Below are positions 1-7,586 of a stretch of DNA of 34,677 bases, piece by piece. The notes beneath the pieces were generated by a model that ran no database searches, had not been told where the DNA came from, and worked only from the letters and a program-made list of their open reading frames with translations. Made by a program: the position numbers and the translations under genes. The stretch is from an uncultured Lachnospiraceae bacterium (GTDB lineage Bacteria > Bacillota > Clostridia > Lachnospirales > Lachnospiraceae): positions 1-34,677 of the forward strand of contig CANPXP010000029.1 in assembly GCA_947586255.1 (NCBI GenBank). The letters run 5' to 3'. How positions within the stretch are numbered: the stretch's first letter is position 1; every line of letters begins with the position of its first letter.

Positions 1-1872
1 CGCATATCCGCTGCACACACATCTGCCGGCGATCAGGGCCCCGTAGGCGGTGTAGGCGTCGGCGGCGTCTTCATCGTAGACGATCGCATCGCACAGATAC
101 CGATTGACCGCCATCTCGATTTCCGTCTCCGTCATATCCGGCGTCACAATCTGCTGGACAATCTCCTTTACCTTCGCCTGTATTTCTCTCTGTTTCTTCG
201 CCTGCGCTGCGCTGTCGTCGTCATAGGCTACATACGCCAGCATCCTGTCACGGTCGATCCGATAGTCCCGCACGCCCAGGATCAGAGGATTCTGATAATA
301 CGCCTCCATAAGCGCGTCCTCGGCCAGCGACAGGTCTTTCGCCTCCGGAAAAACCGACAGATCGATCACCGTCACGCCGCCCAGCATATTGACGGCCAGA
401 TATTCTGACAGCGCACTATTGGCAAAGATATCAACGTCCTCTGTCCGCCGTACTTTCTTCGCCGCCTCTGCCTGCTCTTCACCCTGTGCCCTCTGCGATG
501 CGGTCAGCGGCCGGCCGCCCGCCTTCCTGCGAAGCTGCGCTTCCCGCGCCTCCAGAAAGGCCATGTCTTCCTCCAGATCGGCCTCGTCATAGTCCGGCAG
601 CTCCATTGTGTAGAAAAAGGGCGTTCCCTCCACTACATAAGGCACGGTCAGGCACGGGGACGTCTCACCCCGGACGAAGTTTCCCGACTCGTCCAGATAG
701 CCGACCCGTCTGGGCGCTACGCTCGCCTCCTCCGTGTGATAATCGATCAGTCTTCGGTTTGTGATCCCGTCGCACATCGTCACATAATCATAGGCGGGGA
801 ACCTCTCCACTGACGCGTACTCTTCACCGAAACCATTCTCCTTCTCCGTGTAAATCGCCGCCGCGCTCGGCAGATTCGGCGCGAGCTCACTGAACAGGAC
901 AGGGTTGCTCATCATGGATGTGCCGTCTTCGCTGACCGCAATGACGCACAACGCCTTATCACCCTCCTCCGCCCAGTCTTTCTTCACCGCCACGCCAGGT
1001 TCATACGCATCCTTATAATACTCGTAAGTGTCCGCATCCTTCCACGCGTCCTCGCTGATCCGGTAAATGTCAAAATCCCTGTTCGCCGCCGTGTATCGGC
1101 CAAACGCCGCCTCTCCGGCAGTCCAGCAAGTCTGCACGGTCGTTTCCACAGGATACAGAAGATGCGCGTATCCAGCTTCCGGGCTGTACTCCACCGTGCA
1201 GACGATATATTCCGCCGCATTTTCCACCGGCGACCAGCAGAATTCCGGCCTGCCGTCCTCCAAAATCGTACAGCGAAGCGACGGTGTATCCGCAAGCTCC
1301 GCCCGCAGCGTGATAATGCTCACCACGGGCTCTTTCAACTGCTCGCCGGTCTGTTCATCACAGTAGCGCGCCAGATACAAAGTTCCCAGATTGCCCCATG
1401 TCATACCGTCGCCGTCGTCAAACAGCTCATACTGTGAATGGGGATAGCGATTCACCGTCGCCGCATCCAGCCCCTGTGTCGCGATACAGCCCGGCGCATA
1501 GTCCGGCGGCGCGATGGCTAGCGTTCCCGTCGTCTCATCCCAATCATAGGCGGAGCCGACGACCTCGCCTGTGAGATCGGGATTCTGAAAAATCTGATAG
1601 AAATAATCCCAGCTGTCAGCGCCCACCGCATAGGGATCGAAATCCAGGTGCAGGCTGAGCGCCTCATCCCGTCCCAGCGCCTCGATCGCCTCGCCATAAC
1701 GGTAGCCGTACGGAGAAATGTCCCGGTATTTCTCTCTGACGCTCTCTGCCAGATATGTCTCCGTCACATAACCGGCGTCATGAAAGCGGCCGTAGCCGAT
1801 CACGCCGAGCAGAACCACGGCAAGAATCCCGACCGCGATCACATAAGAACGGCGTCTTTCCTTGAATTTCAT
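1..1872 (-). CDS. Transglutaminase-like surface protein (3' part outside window)
   Basis: This reading frame is open from an ATG at 1872 to the window edge (624 codons seen, no stop). GGAGGAAG lies just upstream of the start. Residues about 8-27 form one membrane anchor after a basic N-terminus, so the rest should be outside the cell. Around residues 205-290 the pattern WSPVENAAEYIV resembles a fibronectin III-like module. The last visible residues, VCSGYA after AYGALIAGRC, match the nucleophile-cysteine motif of the transglutaminase/protease-like superfamily (Cys about 620); the histidine and aspartate of the triad would lie beyond the edge. It is the third gene of a sigma / anti-sigma / surface-protein series, 42 bases after the preceding gene, and could be a target or sensor of that system (inference). 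Exact substrate unknown; a cell-wall cross-linking or peptidase role is possible. Confidence 0.75.
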   Translation of the reverse strand, partial: MKFKERRRSYVIAVGILAVVLLGVIGYGRFHDAGYVTETYLAESVREKYRDISPYGYRYGEAIEALGRDEALSLHLDFDPYAVGADSWDYFYQIFQNPDLTGEVVGSAYDWDETTGTLAIAPPDYAPGCIATQGLDAATVNRYPHSQYELFDDGDGMTWGNLGTLYLARYCDEQTGEQLKEPVVSIITLRAELADTPSLRCTILEDGRPEFCWSPVENAAEYIVCTVEYSPEAGYAHLLYPVETTVQTCWTAGEAAFGRYTAANRDFDIYRISEDAWKDADTYEYYKDAYEPGVAVKKDWAEEGDKALCVIAVSEDGTSMMSNPVLFSELAPNLPSAAAIYTEKENGFGEEYASVERFPAYDYVTMCDGITNRRLIDYHTEEASVAPRRVGYLDESGNFVRGETSPCLTVPYVVEGTPFFYTMELPDYDEADLEEDMAFLEAREAQLRRKAGGRPLTASQRAQGEEQAEAAKKVRRTEDVDIFANSALSEYLAVNMLGGVTVIDLSVFPEAKDLSLAEDALMEAYYQNPLILGVRDYRIDRDRMLAYVAYDDDSAAQAKKQREIQAKVKEIVQQIVTPDMTETEIEMAVNRYLCDAIVYDEDAADAYTAYGALIAGRCVCSGYA

Positions 1873-1914
1873 CTGTTACTTCCTCCGCCGCGCCGAAACC
1901 CGGCTGCCTGTTTG

Positions 1915-2943
1915 TCAGTCGCCCGCGTCCGGCAGTACACTTTCATCATAAAAAATATTGTACTCTTCCGACTTGACAACCTGTGTGCCAAAATCCAGCT
2001 CAAAGAAAAGATGGCTGCCCATCCCGGCATCATGCAGCATATCCGCATCCAGAAGGACGGACGTATCTCCGTCCGGTATACTTTTCGTCATAAGCAGTTC
2101 TGTCTGCTCCGCCGTCTCGGAACCCGCAGGCGTCCGAAAGATCTTGACGTCAACCGGCGTTCCTCCCTCCCATTGAATCAGAATGCTCTCGATCCGGGCG
2201 GCATTGTACCACAGCGCCTCGGCTTCCACAACGTTCTTGTCCTTGTCATAGAACTGCACGCCTGTCAGCGCCGGAACGGCATCTGCAGAAGAATCCACCG
2301 CCGATTCCTTCACTGCGCCCAGATCTGCCTCCGTCCGATCGCCGGCCGCCGTCGTATCCATCATGCCGTCGGTGGTTTCATCCGCGGCCCCGGATATTGC
2401 CGCCGCAGCGCTTTCTGCAGCCACCGTCTGCGGACGCGGTTCATACTTCCGCTTCTCTTCCTTCGCGGAAGCGGGCGCGATCTCCTCCACCGCATCGTCC
2501 GCCGTGTTCGCTGCCGTGCCAAGCTGCTTCCCCAGACCGCCCTCCCCGACGGTTTCCGCCTCGGTTTCCTCCACTGCCGCAGTATCCGACGCAATCTCCT
2601 GTACCGCCGTGTCCGACGCGGATTTCTCCGACGATCTGCCGACGCGCCCGAAGAAGAGCCCGGACGCCCCGACGAGCAGCACCACTGCCGCCGCTGCAGT
2701 CCCAAGCGCCCACCGGTGCAGCCTGCCATAGGCGCGTCCCGCTTTCGCCCTGCTGCTGCCGCTCTGCTGTTCGGACATCTTCTGTCCAGCCTGTTCCTGT
2801 GCGATCCGCTGTTCCTCCCTGCGCACCGCGTCCTTCGTCCTGTGAATCAGCTCCGCGGGCGCGTGCACCTGTGCGGTCTCTCTGTTATATTGCTCTCTGA
2901 CGGATCGGTCAAAAGTCTGCCGATCTGTGCGATTGTCACTCAT
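1915..2943 (-). CDS. Membrane anti-sigma-factor-like protein
   Basis: A 342-residue single-pass protein directly downstream (51 bases) of an ECF sigma gene, so a role as its anti-sigma factor is inferred from position and topology. Residues 1-95 are charged and predicted cytosolic; they contain no HxxxCxxC zinc motif, so this is not a ZAS-type anti-sigma. One membrane helix (about 97-116) precedes a long external region. Residues about 125-235 are very rich in Ala, Glu, Thr and Ser and look like a flexible wall-spanning linker. The last 110 residues look like a folded beta-rich domain that I do not recognise. A signal read by the outer domain and passed to the sigma factor would fit, but nothing in the sequence proves binding. 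Confidence 0.7.
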   Translation of the reverse strand: MSDNRTDRQTFDRSVREQYNRETAQVHAPAELIHRTKDAVRREEQRIAQEQAGQKMSEQQSGSSRAKAGRAYGRLHRWALGTAAAAVVLLVGASGLFFGRVGRSSEKSASDTAVQEIASDTAAVEETEAETVGEGGLGKQLGTAANTADDAVEEIAPASAKEEKRKYEPRPQTVAAESAAAAISGAADETTDGMMDTTAAGDRTEADLGAVKESAVDSSADAVPALTGVQFYDKDKNVVEAEALWYNAARIESILIQWEGGTPVDVKIFRTPAGSETAEQTELLMTKSIPDGDTSVLLDADMLHDAGMGSHLFFELDFGTQVVKSEEYNIFYDESVLPDAGD

Positions 2944-2994
2944 CCTCTACGCTTCCTTCTGCCTGTGGTCCTGCTCTCATGGCTCTGCCGTTCT

Positions 2995-3495
2995 CTAACC
3001 GTCATACTGTTCCGGTATCAGGCCCTTCAACATCTCTCTGGCCCTGTGCATCTGCGATTTTACGGTGGTCTCCTTCTGCTCCGTGAGCCGCGCAATCTCG
3101 GCCACTGTCTTTTCCTCGAAATAATACAGGTGTATCACCAGCCGGTACTTCGGCGGCAGCTTTTGCACCGCCGTGCGCACCGGGTGTTCCTCCGGCAGCT
3201 CATAACCGCCGCTCTCATCCGCCACCCGCTCCGGCTCCTCCATAAAATCCACGTTCTTATTCCAGTACTGTCCGAAATGCTTTTTCGCACAGTTGATTGT
3301 CACCCGAATCAGCCACGCCTTCACGTGCTCCCATGATTCCAGTTCCTGTATGTGGCTCACCAGCCTCACAAACACTTCCTGAAACAGGTCGTCAGCGTCC
3401 GTTGTATTTTTCATCTGCGACAGCGCCAGTCGGTACACCATGTCGGCGTACCGGTCGATGGCTTCCTCCGCCGTGATCCGTTCCTCTTTCGACAT
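2995..3495 (-). CDS. ECF-family RNA polymerase sigma factor
   Basis: A 166-residue ECF (sigma-70 group 4) factor. Region 2 is at about residues 8-75, with the DADDLFQEVFVRL helix typical of sigma-2.2; region 4 is at about 110-160, with LPPKYRLVIHLYYFEEKTV and a helix-turn-helix ending in SQMHRAREMLK. It should direct core RNA polymerase to a small regulon. A longer frame starts at 3534, but that ATG lies in a TATAAT -10 element with no ribosome site, whereas the ATG at 3495 has AGGGG eight bases upstream, so I chose 3495. It is the first gene of a series with the anti-sigma-like and transglutaminase-like genes. Its promoter and ribosome site are framed by a perfect 11-base inverted repeat, suggesting extra control of this gene. 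Confidence 0.9.
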   Translation of the reverse strand: MSKEERITAEEAIDRYADMVYRLALSQMKNTTDADDLFQEVFVRLVSHIQELESWEHVKAWLIRVTINCAKKHFGQYWNKNVDFMEEPERVADESGGYELPEEHPVRTAVQKLPPKYRLVIHLYYFEEKTVAEIARLTEQKETTVKSQMHRAREMLKGLIPEQYDG

Positions 3496-3500
3496 ATGGA

Positions 3501-3552
3501 AATCCCCTATCAAGATAATGCATACTTCCTTCATTATACACGATAGGGGATT
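3501..3552 (-). repeat. Perfect 11-bp inverted repeat framing the sigma-gene promoter
   Basis: Arms AATCCCCTATC (3501-3511) and GATAGGGGATT (3542-3552) are perfectly complementary and 30 bases apart. The TATAAT element lies between them. The arm nearer the gene contains the AGGGG ribosome site. It could be a two-site operator or, on transcripts starting upstream, a hairpin that masks the ribosome site. Confidence 0.75.
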
Positions 3553-3561
3553 CTGTGAACA
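3533..3561 (-). promoter_or_regulatory. Candidate promoter of the first ECF sigma gene
   Basis: On the minus strand TATAAT (3538-3533) lies 17 bases after TGTTCA (3561-3556), a weak -35 match. A start near 3526 would give a leader of about 30 bases carrying AGGGG. Confidence 0.5.
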
Positions 3562-3584
3562 GTTAATTGTGGCAGCCCGCCATA

Positions 3585-4868
3585 TCAGTCGAGGGTGTTT
3601 TCGACCTCTAGGGTAATCACTGCGCCGTCCTTGACGACGATGCTGTATTCATTCCCTGCCTCGGCATCGGGATCCGCCACCGTGTAATAGGTGAATCCGC
3701 TGTCCGAGGTCTCCGTCTCACAGTTGAAGCCCTCCACCGCCTTCTTCACGTCAGCCTCGGAGGAACCCACCGTGATCCCGCCGGGGAACACCAGGTCGAA
3801 CTCCGGACCATTCGCGCTCGCCTCCATCTTCGTCACGAAGCAGTTCTCCACCGTAGTCGCGTAATCCGCGTAGTTGTCCACAATCGCGCGATACGACTGG
3901 TTATTGTACTCCAGCTGCACCCAACCGTAATACTTTGAGGCTATCTCGCTGTCGGAATTATCCTCGTCGATGGTGAACCCGTTCTCCAAAAGCGCCGATA
4001 CGGGACAGGGCAGACTATAGACATTCCCCTCCAGCTGCGCCGTGTACGCGTAGAAGTCATCCCCCAGCTCTTTCGGGGCCTCGTACGCCTTCACGGCGTC
4101 GGGAACCGTATCATCCACGGAATTGTCCATGCCCTCCAGCTCCACCATGTTTTCGATCTCGATCTTCTGCAGGGAATCGCCTTCCTTGAAGACATACAGG
4201 CTGACCGAATTGTAGATGTCCTCCTCGTACGTCATTTTGTAGTAAAGGTCGCCGTCATAGGTGCTGGTCGGATCGCCGTAGGCCGCCACAATATCGTCCG
4301 CGTTGGAGACGCCCCACGCAATCTCGCCGGGCAGCAGGATCTCCCACCCGGAATCCTCCATATCATATCTGTCCAGCGTGATTCCCGAAACCATACACTC
4401 CGAGAAGGGCGCCGTGTTCATGGACAGATTCGCCAGATCCGTGTACACGCTGACGCCGTCCTTTTTCCAGACCTCGGCAACCGTATATTGATTGCTGTCC
4501 AGCGTCTGCGACGCGTCGCCGTCATACTCCCAGCCGAGCGCCTCGAAATCGGCGTACCACATGGGAAACTGATATACGGTGCCGTCGATGGACACCTGAT
4601 AGTCGTACAGGTCGTCGGACAGCTGTGCGGATGCGGACGACTGTGCTTTGTCTTCGCCGTCGGTCTCCTCTGTATCCGGAGCCTCCGCTTCGGCGTCTTC
4701 CCCACTCTCTTCCTCCTCCTGCTCAGGTTCCGCCTCCGGCTCTTCCTGAAGTGTCTCGTCCGCCTCCGTCCCGGCAGTCCCGGACGCCTTTTCTTCCGCG
4801 TTCCCGCAGGCCGCCAAAGACAGCGCGCAGCAGACCGCCAGCAGTGCCGGCATTGTTTTTCTCTTCAT
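3585..4868 (-). CDS. Lipoprotein with two related C-terminal domains
   Basis: A 427-residue secreted lipoprotein. The N-terminus MKRKTMPALL continues into a lipobox LAAC with Cys21 as the lipidated residue. Residues about 22-80 form a Glu/Ala/Thr-rich acidic tether. Two domains then follow with a similar pattern: DDLYDYQVSIDGTVYQFP near residue 86 and DDFYAYTAQLEGNVYSLP near 267, each continuing to a (L/F)PG(E/G)I motif and a closing beta-strand stretch, which indicates an internal duplication. I do not recognise the family. GGGAGG precedes the ATG. It lies just upstream of the ECF sigma gene on the same strand with no obvious terminator between them, so it may be part of, or read through into, that envelope-stress module (inference). 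Confidence 0.8.
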   Translation of the reverse strand: MKRKTMPALLAVCCALSLAACGNAEEKASGTAGTEADETLQEEPEAEPEQEEEESGEDAEAEAPDTEETDGEDKAQSSASAQLSDDLYDYQVSIDGTVYQFPMWYADFEALGWEYDGDASQTLDSNQYTVAEVWKKDGVSVYTDLANLSMNTAPFSECMVSGITLDRYDMEDSGWEILLPGEIAWGVSNADDIVAAYGDPTSTYDGDLYYKMTYEEDIYNSVSLYVFKEGDSLQKIEIENMVELEGMDNSVDDTVPDAVKAYEAPKELGDDFYAYTAQLEGNVYSLPCPVSALLENGFTIDEDNSDSEIASKYYGWVQLEYNNQSYRAIVDNYADYATTVENCFVTKMEASANGPEFDLVFPGGITVGSSEADVKKAVEGFNCETETSDSGFTYYTVADPDAEAGNEYSIVVKDGAVITLEVENTLD

Positions 4869-4976
4869 TTGCTTCCTCCCTCTTCGAGCATTTCCGCCCG
4901 ATTTTCTCTGTTTACCCTTGTTCTGTTTTCTTATTTGAAAGAGTTGCCTCGAGCCTCTTCACCAGAAATACCCCTG

Positions 4977-5024
4977 AAAAAACCAAAAGGTTGCAGAGAG
5001 GCGGCAAATCTCTTTACACCTTTT
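4977..5024 (-). terminator. Intrinsic terminator after the small membrane protein
   Basis: Read on the minus strand, AAAAGGT (5024-5018) pairs with ACCTTTT (4991-4985), with inner AGAG/CTCT pairing, and is followed by GG and six T (4982-4977). The stem begins within the last codons of the gene ending at 5014. Confidence 0.7.
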
Positions 5025-5373
5025 CCTGCCAGACCGCCGTGTTGTCTCTCCTGGCAACCATCTGATCATACTGCACATACATCCGCTGCACCTCGTTTTC
5101 CAGAATATAATAGTGGCGTATGTACGGAACGAGCAGGATCAGAATCGCGATCGCCAGAAGCCCTACGCCCGGCGAAAAAGCGGTCACGCACAGCCCGATC
5201 ACAATCACCTCCAGCAAGGCGAACGTCACCGTCACAATCAGGTGAATCAGCCGTTCATGCTGGAAAAAAGAGATCTGGATCAGATGCTCCCCGATGAGCG
5301 CGGCCCAATCTGAATCTCCCTGCGCAAGCAGCCCATCGATGTATTTTCTGTACGTTAAAATTCTCTTTTCCAT
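5014..5373 (-). CDS. Small two-helix membrane protein, function unknown
   Basis: A 119-residue protein with a soluble, slightly amphipathic N-terminus (1-40), two closely spaced hydrophobic helices (about 42-64 and 67-84) and a charged C-terminus containing YVQYDQMVARRD. Both ends would face the same side of the membrane, probably the cytoplasm. The start at 5373 has AGGAG nine bases upstream. It is followed by its own terminator and so looks monocistronic. I do not recognise the family, and the neighbouring lipoprotein and sigma genes give only a weak hint of an envelope role. Confidence 0.7.
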   Translation of the reverse strand: MEKRILTYRKYIDGLLAQGDSDWAALIGEHLIQISFFQHERLIHLIVTVTFALLEVIVIGLCVTAFSPGVGLLAIAILILLVPYIRHYYILENEVQRMYVQYDQMVARRDNTAVWQEKV

Positions 5374-5430
5374 ACCTTTCGCTCCTTTCCGAAATCAAGG
5401 CAAGCTTGTCAGCTTGGCTCATTGCACGCG

Positions 5431-5466
5431 TAAAGGAAGGCTGCCGCTTCTCCAAAAGCGACAGCC
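5431..5466 (-). terminator. Intrinsic terminator after the gene at 5501-6085
   Basis: On the minus strand GGCTGTCGCTT (5466-5456) and AAGCGGCAGCC (5449-5439) form an 11-pair stem with one G-U pair and a six-base loop, followed by the T-rich TTCCTTTA. Confidence 0.65.
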
Positions 5467-5500
5467 TGCGTCCCACGAATCAACCGTCATTGCCATGACA

Positions 5501-6085
5501 CTAGAAATAAAGCCCTATTCCACCAAAATCGGCAAACCGATTGGCAAAATCCCTGTCAAAAATCCCTGCTGCATCATCCTTTGCGGGCGTGTTCTTTGCG
5601 GACAAACTATCCGCCTGTGCGTCCGCCTGCTTCCCGGTCTTGTCTCCCATCAGCATATCTCTGGCAGGGTACGGTCTGGAAGCTTCGTTCAGCTCCTTGT
5701 TGTAGAGCGCTTCTTCCCGGGATTCCTCTTCGGTATCCTCCTTGACAAAAAGCTGAGACACCAGACTCATCTTATGATACAGAGCCGTGTCCTTCCAGTC
5801 TGTGTAAGCCTCTTTGCTGATCTTATCTAACGTCTTCTGCACGGGCGTCCGCTTGTCGAAGCTGGCAAGCTTCTCCTTGAGCCGCACGCCGATATACGTG
5901 CCTTTTTCGGTGTAAAAACGCGAAAACGGTCTGTTCCCCTGGCCGTAGACGGCTCCGCCGGAAACTCCGGTCGCGTCGTCTCTGCTGCCGAAAAGCCGGG
6001 ATGCCTGACTCTGCCGATGCTCCATCGCCGCATTCTGGGCGGGAAACAGTGCGCTGCTTCTGTAATCACCTATATTCGATGTCAT
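5501..6085 (-). CDS. Unrecognised soluble protein, possibly Spo0A-controlled
   Basis: A 194-residue protein with no signal peptide or membrane helix. I start it at the ATG at 6085, which has GGAGG eight bases upstream; a longer frame to 6166 has no ribosome site. The first 50 residues are Ser/Ala/Gly/Gln-rich and look disordered. The middle (about 55-130) is mixed charged and aromatic, with FSRFYTEKGTYIGVRLKEKL and TYDWKD-like stretches suggesting a small folded helical part. The C-terminus is again low in complexity, then ends in an aromatic and Gly-rich tail (FADFGGIGLYF). I do not recognise it. A TGACGAAAA site lies about 150 bases upstream and a terminator follows, so it is a single-gene unit. 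It is divergent from the second ECF sigma gene. Confidence 0.7.
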   Translation of the reverse strand: MTSNIGDYRSSALFPAQNAAMEHRQSQASRLFGSRDDATGVSGGAVYGQGNRPFSRFYTEKGTYIGVRLKEKLASFDKRTPVQKTLDKISKEAYTDWKDTALYHKMSLVSQLFVKEDTEEESREEALYNKELNEASRPYPARDMLMGDKTGKQADAQADSLSAKNTPAKDDAAGIFDRDFANRFADFGGIGLYF

Positions 6086-6235
6086 ATGGCCACCTCCTGA
6101 CTGACCGCTCAGTTTATTGCGGCCCGCAGTTACCGATGATTGTCTGCATCTATCCGTCAATTTCAAACTTATTCATTTTCAGCATAGCATACCTTCCTGT
6201 AAAATGCCAGTATCAAAATGCGCAAATAATAAAAT

Positions 6236-6244
6236 TTTTCGTCA
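6236..6244 (-). promoter_or_regulatory. Possible Spo0A box upstream of the gene at 5501-6085
   Basis: Minus strand TGACGAAAA fits the clostridial 0A-box form TGNCGAA. Four bases further on is TATTAT, a plausible -10. The same nine bases occur upstream of two other minus-strand genes in this window. Confidence 0.4.
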
Positions 6245-6312
6245 CATTTTCGAAGTCCCGTTCGTATACAGGACAAGAGGCCTCCAAAAGATACTGATCA
6301 GCCGGTCCGCCT

Positions 6313-6320
6313 GCTATAAT
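6313..6320 (+). promoter_or_regulatory. Extended -10 element of the second ECF sigma gene
   Basis: TGCTATAAT (6312-6320) is a TGN-extended consensus -10 located 44 bases before the GTG start at 6364. No good -35 is visible, which is usual for extended -10 promoters. Confidence 0.5.
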
Positions 6321-6363
6321 AATAAATCATGCGGCTATGACCGGGGAAAGGAGAGTGTCTGTC

Positions 6364-6831
6364 GTGAACCAAAAAACCGACGCCGAAATCGCCCATATAC
6401 TGCACGCCCACGGCGACGCGCTCTACCGCACCGCCTATCTGCTCCTGGGCAATCCCCACGACGTGCAGGACGTCCTGCAGGAAGTGCTGCTTCGCTATAT
6501 GGAAAAAGCGCCCGCGTTTCAGTCTCCCGACCACGAGAAGGCCTGGCTGCTCCGCGTGACGTCGAACTGCTGCAAGGACTGTCTGCGCTTCCGCGCCAGA
6601 CACGCCTGCCTGGATCTGGACGCGCTGCAGGAGCTTCTGCCCGCGCCGGATAAGCAGCAGCTGGTGCAGGAGCTGTACGCACTGCCCGCCAAATACAAGA
6701 GCGTGCTGATCCTTTTTTACTTCGAAGGGTACTCTGCGGAAGAGATCGCCCGCATCCTCAGGCTGTCGGAAAGCGCCGTGCGCAAACGGCTGCAGCGGGC
6801 CAGAGAAGCGTTAAAAAAAGAACTCGTCTGA
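6364..6831 (+). CDS. Second ECF-family RNA polymerase sigma factor
   Basis: A 155-residue ECF factor. Region 2 spans about residues 5-75 (DALYRTAYLLLGNPHDVQD, then AWLLRVTSNCCKD). Region 4 spans about 95-150 (LPAKYKSVLILFYFEGYS, then a helix-turn-helix with SESAVRKRLQRAREALK). I chose the GTG at 6364, which follows AGGAG by ten bases; the in-frame ATG at 6337 has no ribosome site. The next gene, 26 bases downstream, encodes a membrane protein in the position usual for an anti-sigma factor. It has the same general design as the sigma factor at 2995-3495 but differs through most of its length, so the two are probably separate regulators. Confidence 0.9.
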   Translation: MNQKTDAEIAHILHAHGDALYRTAYLLLGNPHDVQDVLQEVLLRYMEKAPAFQSPDHEKAWLLRVTSNCCKDCLRFRARHACLDLDALQELLPAPDKQQLVQELYALPAKYKSVLILFYFEGYSAEEIARILRLSESAVRKRLQRAREALKKELV

Positions 6832-6857
6832 TCTATGATCTGTGAAAGGAGACTGCT

Positions 6858-7502
6858 ATGAACGAAAAAGAACTGTTAAGTCTGAAAGATTCTGTCACCA
6901 TGCCGCCCGGGACGGCGGACGCCCTGCTGCAGAGCTGCCGCGGATCCCGCAGAAAGCATTTCCGCTATAGCCGCTATTCCGCCGTGTGCGCGGCTCTGGC
7001 TGCCTTTCTCTGTATCGCCGCGGTGGGCTCCACCTCCTACGCGGCCTACAACGCCTACCAGGAGAAGCAGCTCGCGATCTTCATGGAGCCGGACATGACG
7101 CCGGAAGAGAAGGCCGCCCTGGGAGAACAGCTTGTCCGTATGCCGGAGATCTCCGCCTGCCACTACATCAGCGGCAGCGTCGCATGGGAAGATTTCAAGG
7201 CGCGCTTTCTCACCGGCGATGAAGAGATCGAGAAACTTGCCGAGGCTTTCACGGATAACCCGCTGGAAACGTCCGACAATTATCAGGTCTCCGTCCGTTT
7301 CACCGCGGACACGGCAGACGTCCGTGCCAGAATTGAAGCGCTTGAAGGCGTGCGCAAGATCAAGACTCTGCAGGAACTGTCCGACGCGGGAGCGGAGTAT
7401 CCGGACGGCGCGGTACGGCTGTGGATCACCGACAAGGAGGATCCCGACGCGGTGATCGACTATATCCTGGAGCAGGAGAATGCTCCGAACCTCACAGAAT
7501 AA
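6858..7502 (+). CDS. Anti-sigma-like membrane protein with FtsX-type outer domain
   Basis: A 214-residue single-pass protein: cytosolic residues 1-40, a membrane helix at about 41-62, then an external part. Residues about 75-170 follow the pattern of the FtsX extracellular domain: a helix leading to MPEISACHYISGSVAWEDFK, then a NPLETSDNYQVSVRF stretch (FtsX proteins have NPLPxSxxV) and a closing ALEGVRKIKTL (FtsX: pGVxxV). Unlike FtsX it has only one membrane helix and no permease part. Position right after an ECF sigma gene, with AAGGAG before its ATG, suggests an anti-sigma role (inference). In FtsX this domain binds wall hydrolases or their activators, so here it may let the sigma factor respond to wall hydrolysis or division. 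The FtsX similarity is from recalled motifs, not a search. Confidence 0.75.
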   Translation: MNEKELLSLKDSVTMPPGTADALLQSCRGSRRKHFRYSRYSAVCAALAAFLCIAAVGSTSYAAYNAYQEKQLAIFMEPDMTPEEKAALGEQLVRMPEISACHYISGSVAWEDFKARFLTGDEEIEKLAEAFTDNPLETSDNYQVSVRFTADTADVRARIEALEGVRKIKTLQELSDAGAEYPDGAVRLWITDKEDPDAVIDYILEQENAPNLTE

Positions 7503-7526
7503 AGCTGACGCGCCTCTTCTGTACGG

Positions 7527-7552
7527 AAAACGGCGGCGTCATATCGCCGCCG
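7527..7552 (-). terminator. Weak intrinsic terminator after the gene at 7587-8384
   Basis: CGGCGGCG (7531-7538) and CGCCGCCG (7545-7552) form an 8-pair GC stem with a six-base loop. On the minus strand it is followed by TTTT. It lies between convergent genes. Confidence 0.5.
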
Positions 7553-7586
7553 CCGGACGCCGCCGCAATGCTCTTCTCCCGGTTCT

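Noticed and set aside
1648-3336. 562-codon open frame on the plus strand
   Set aside because: Shadow of the anti-sigma and sigma genes on the minus strand; Arg/Leu/Pro-rich with no recognisable domain and no ribosome site.
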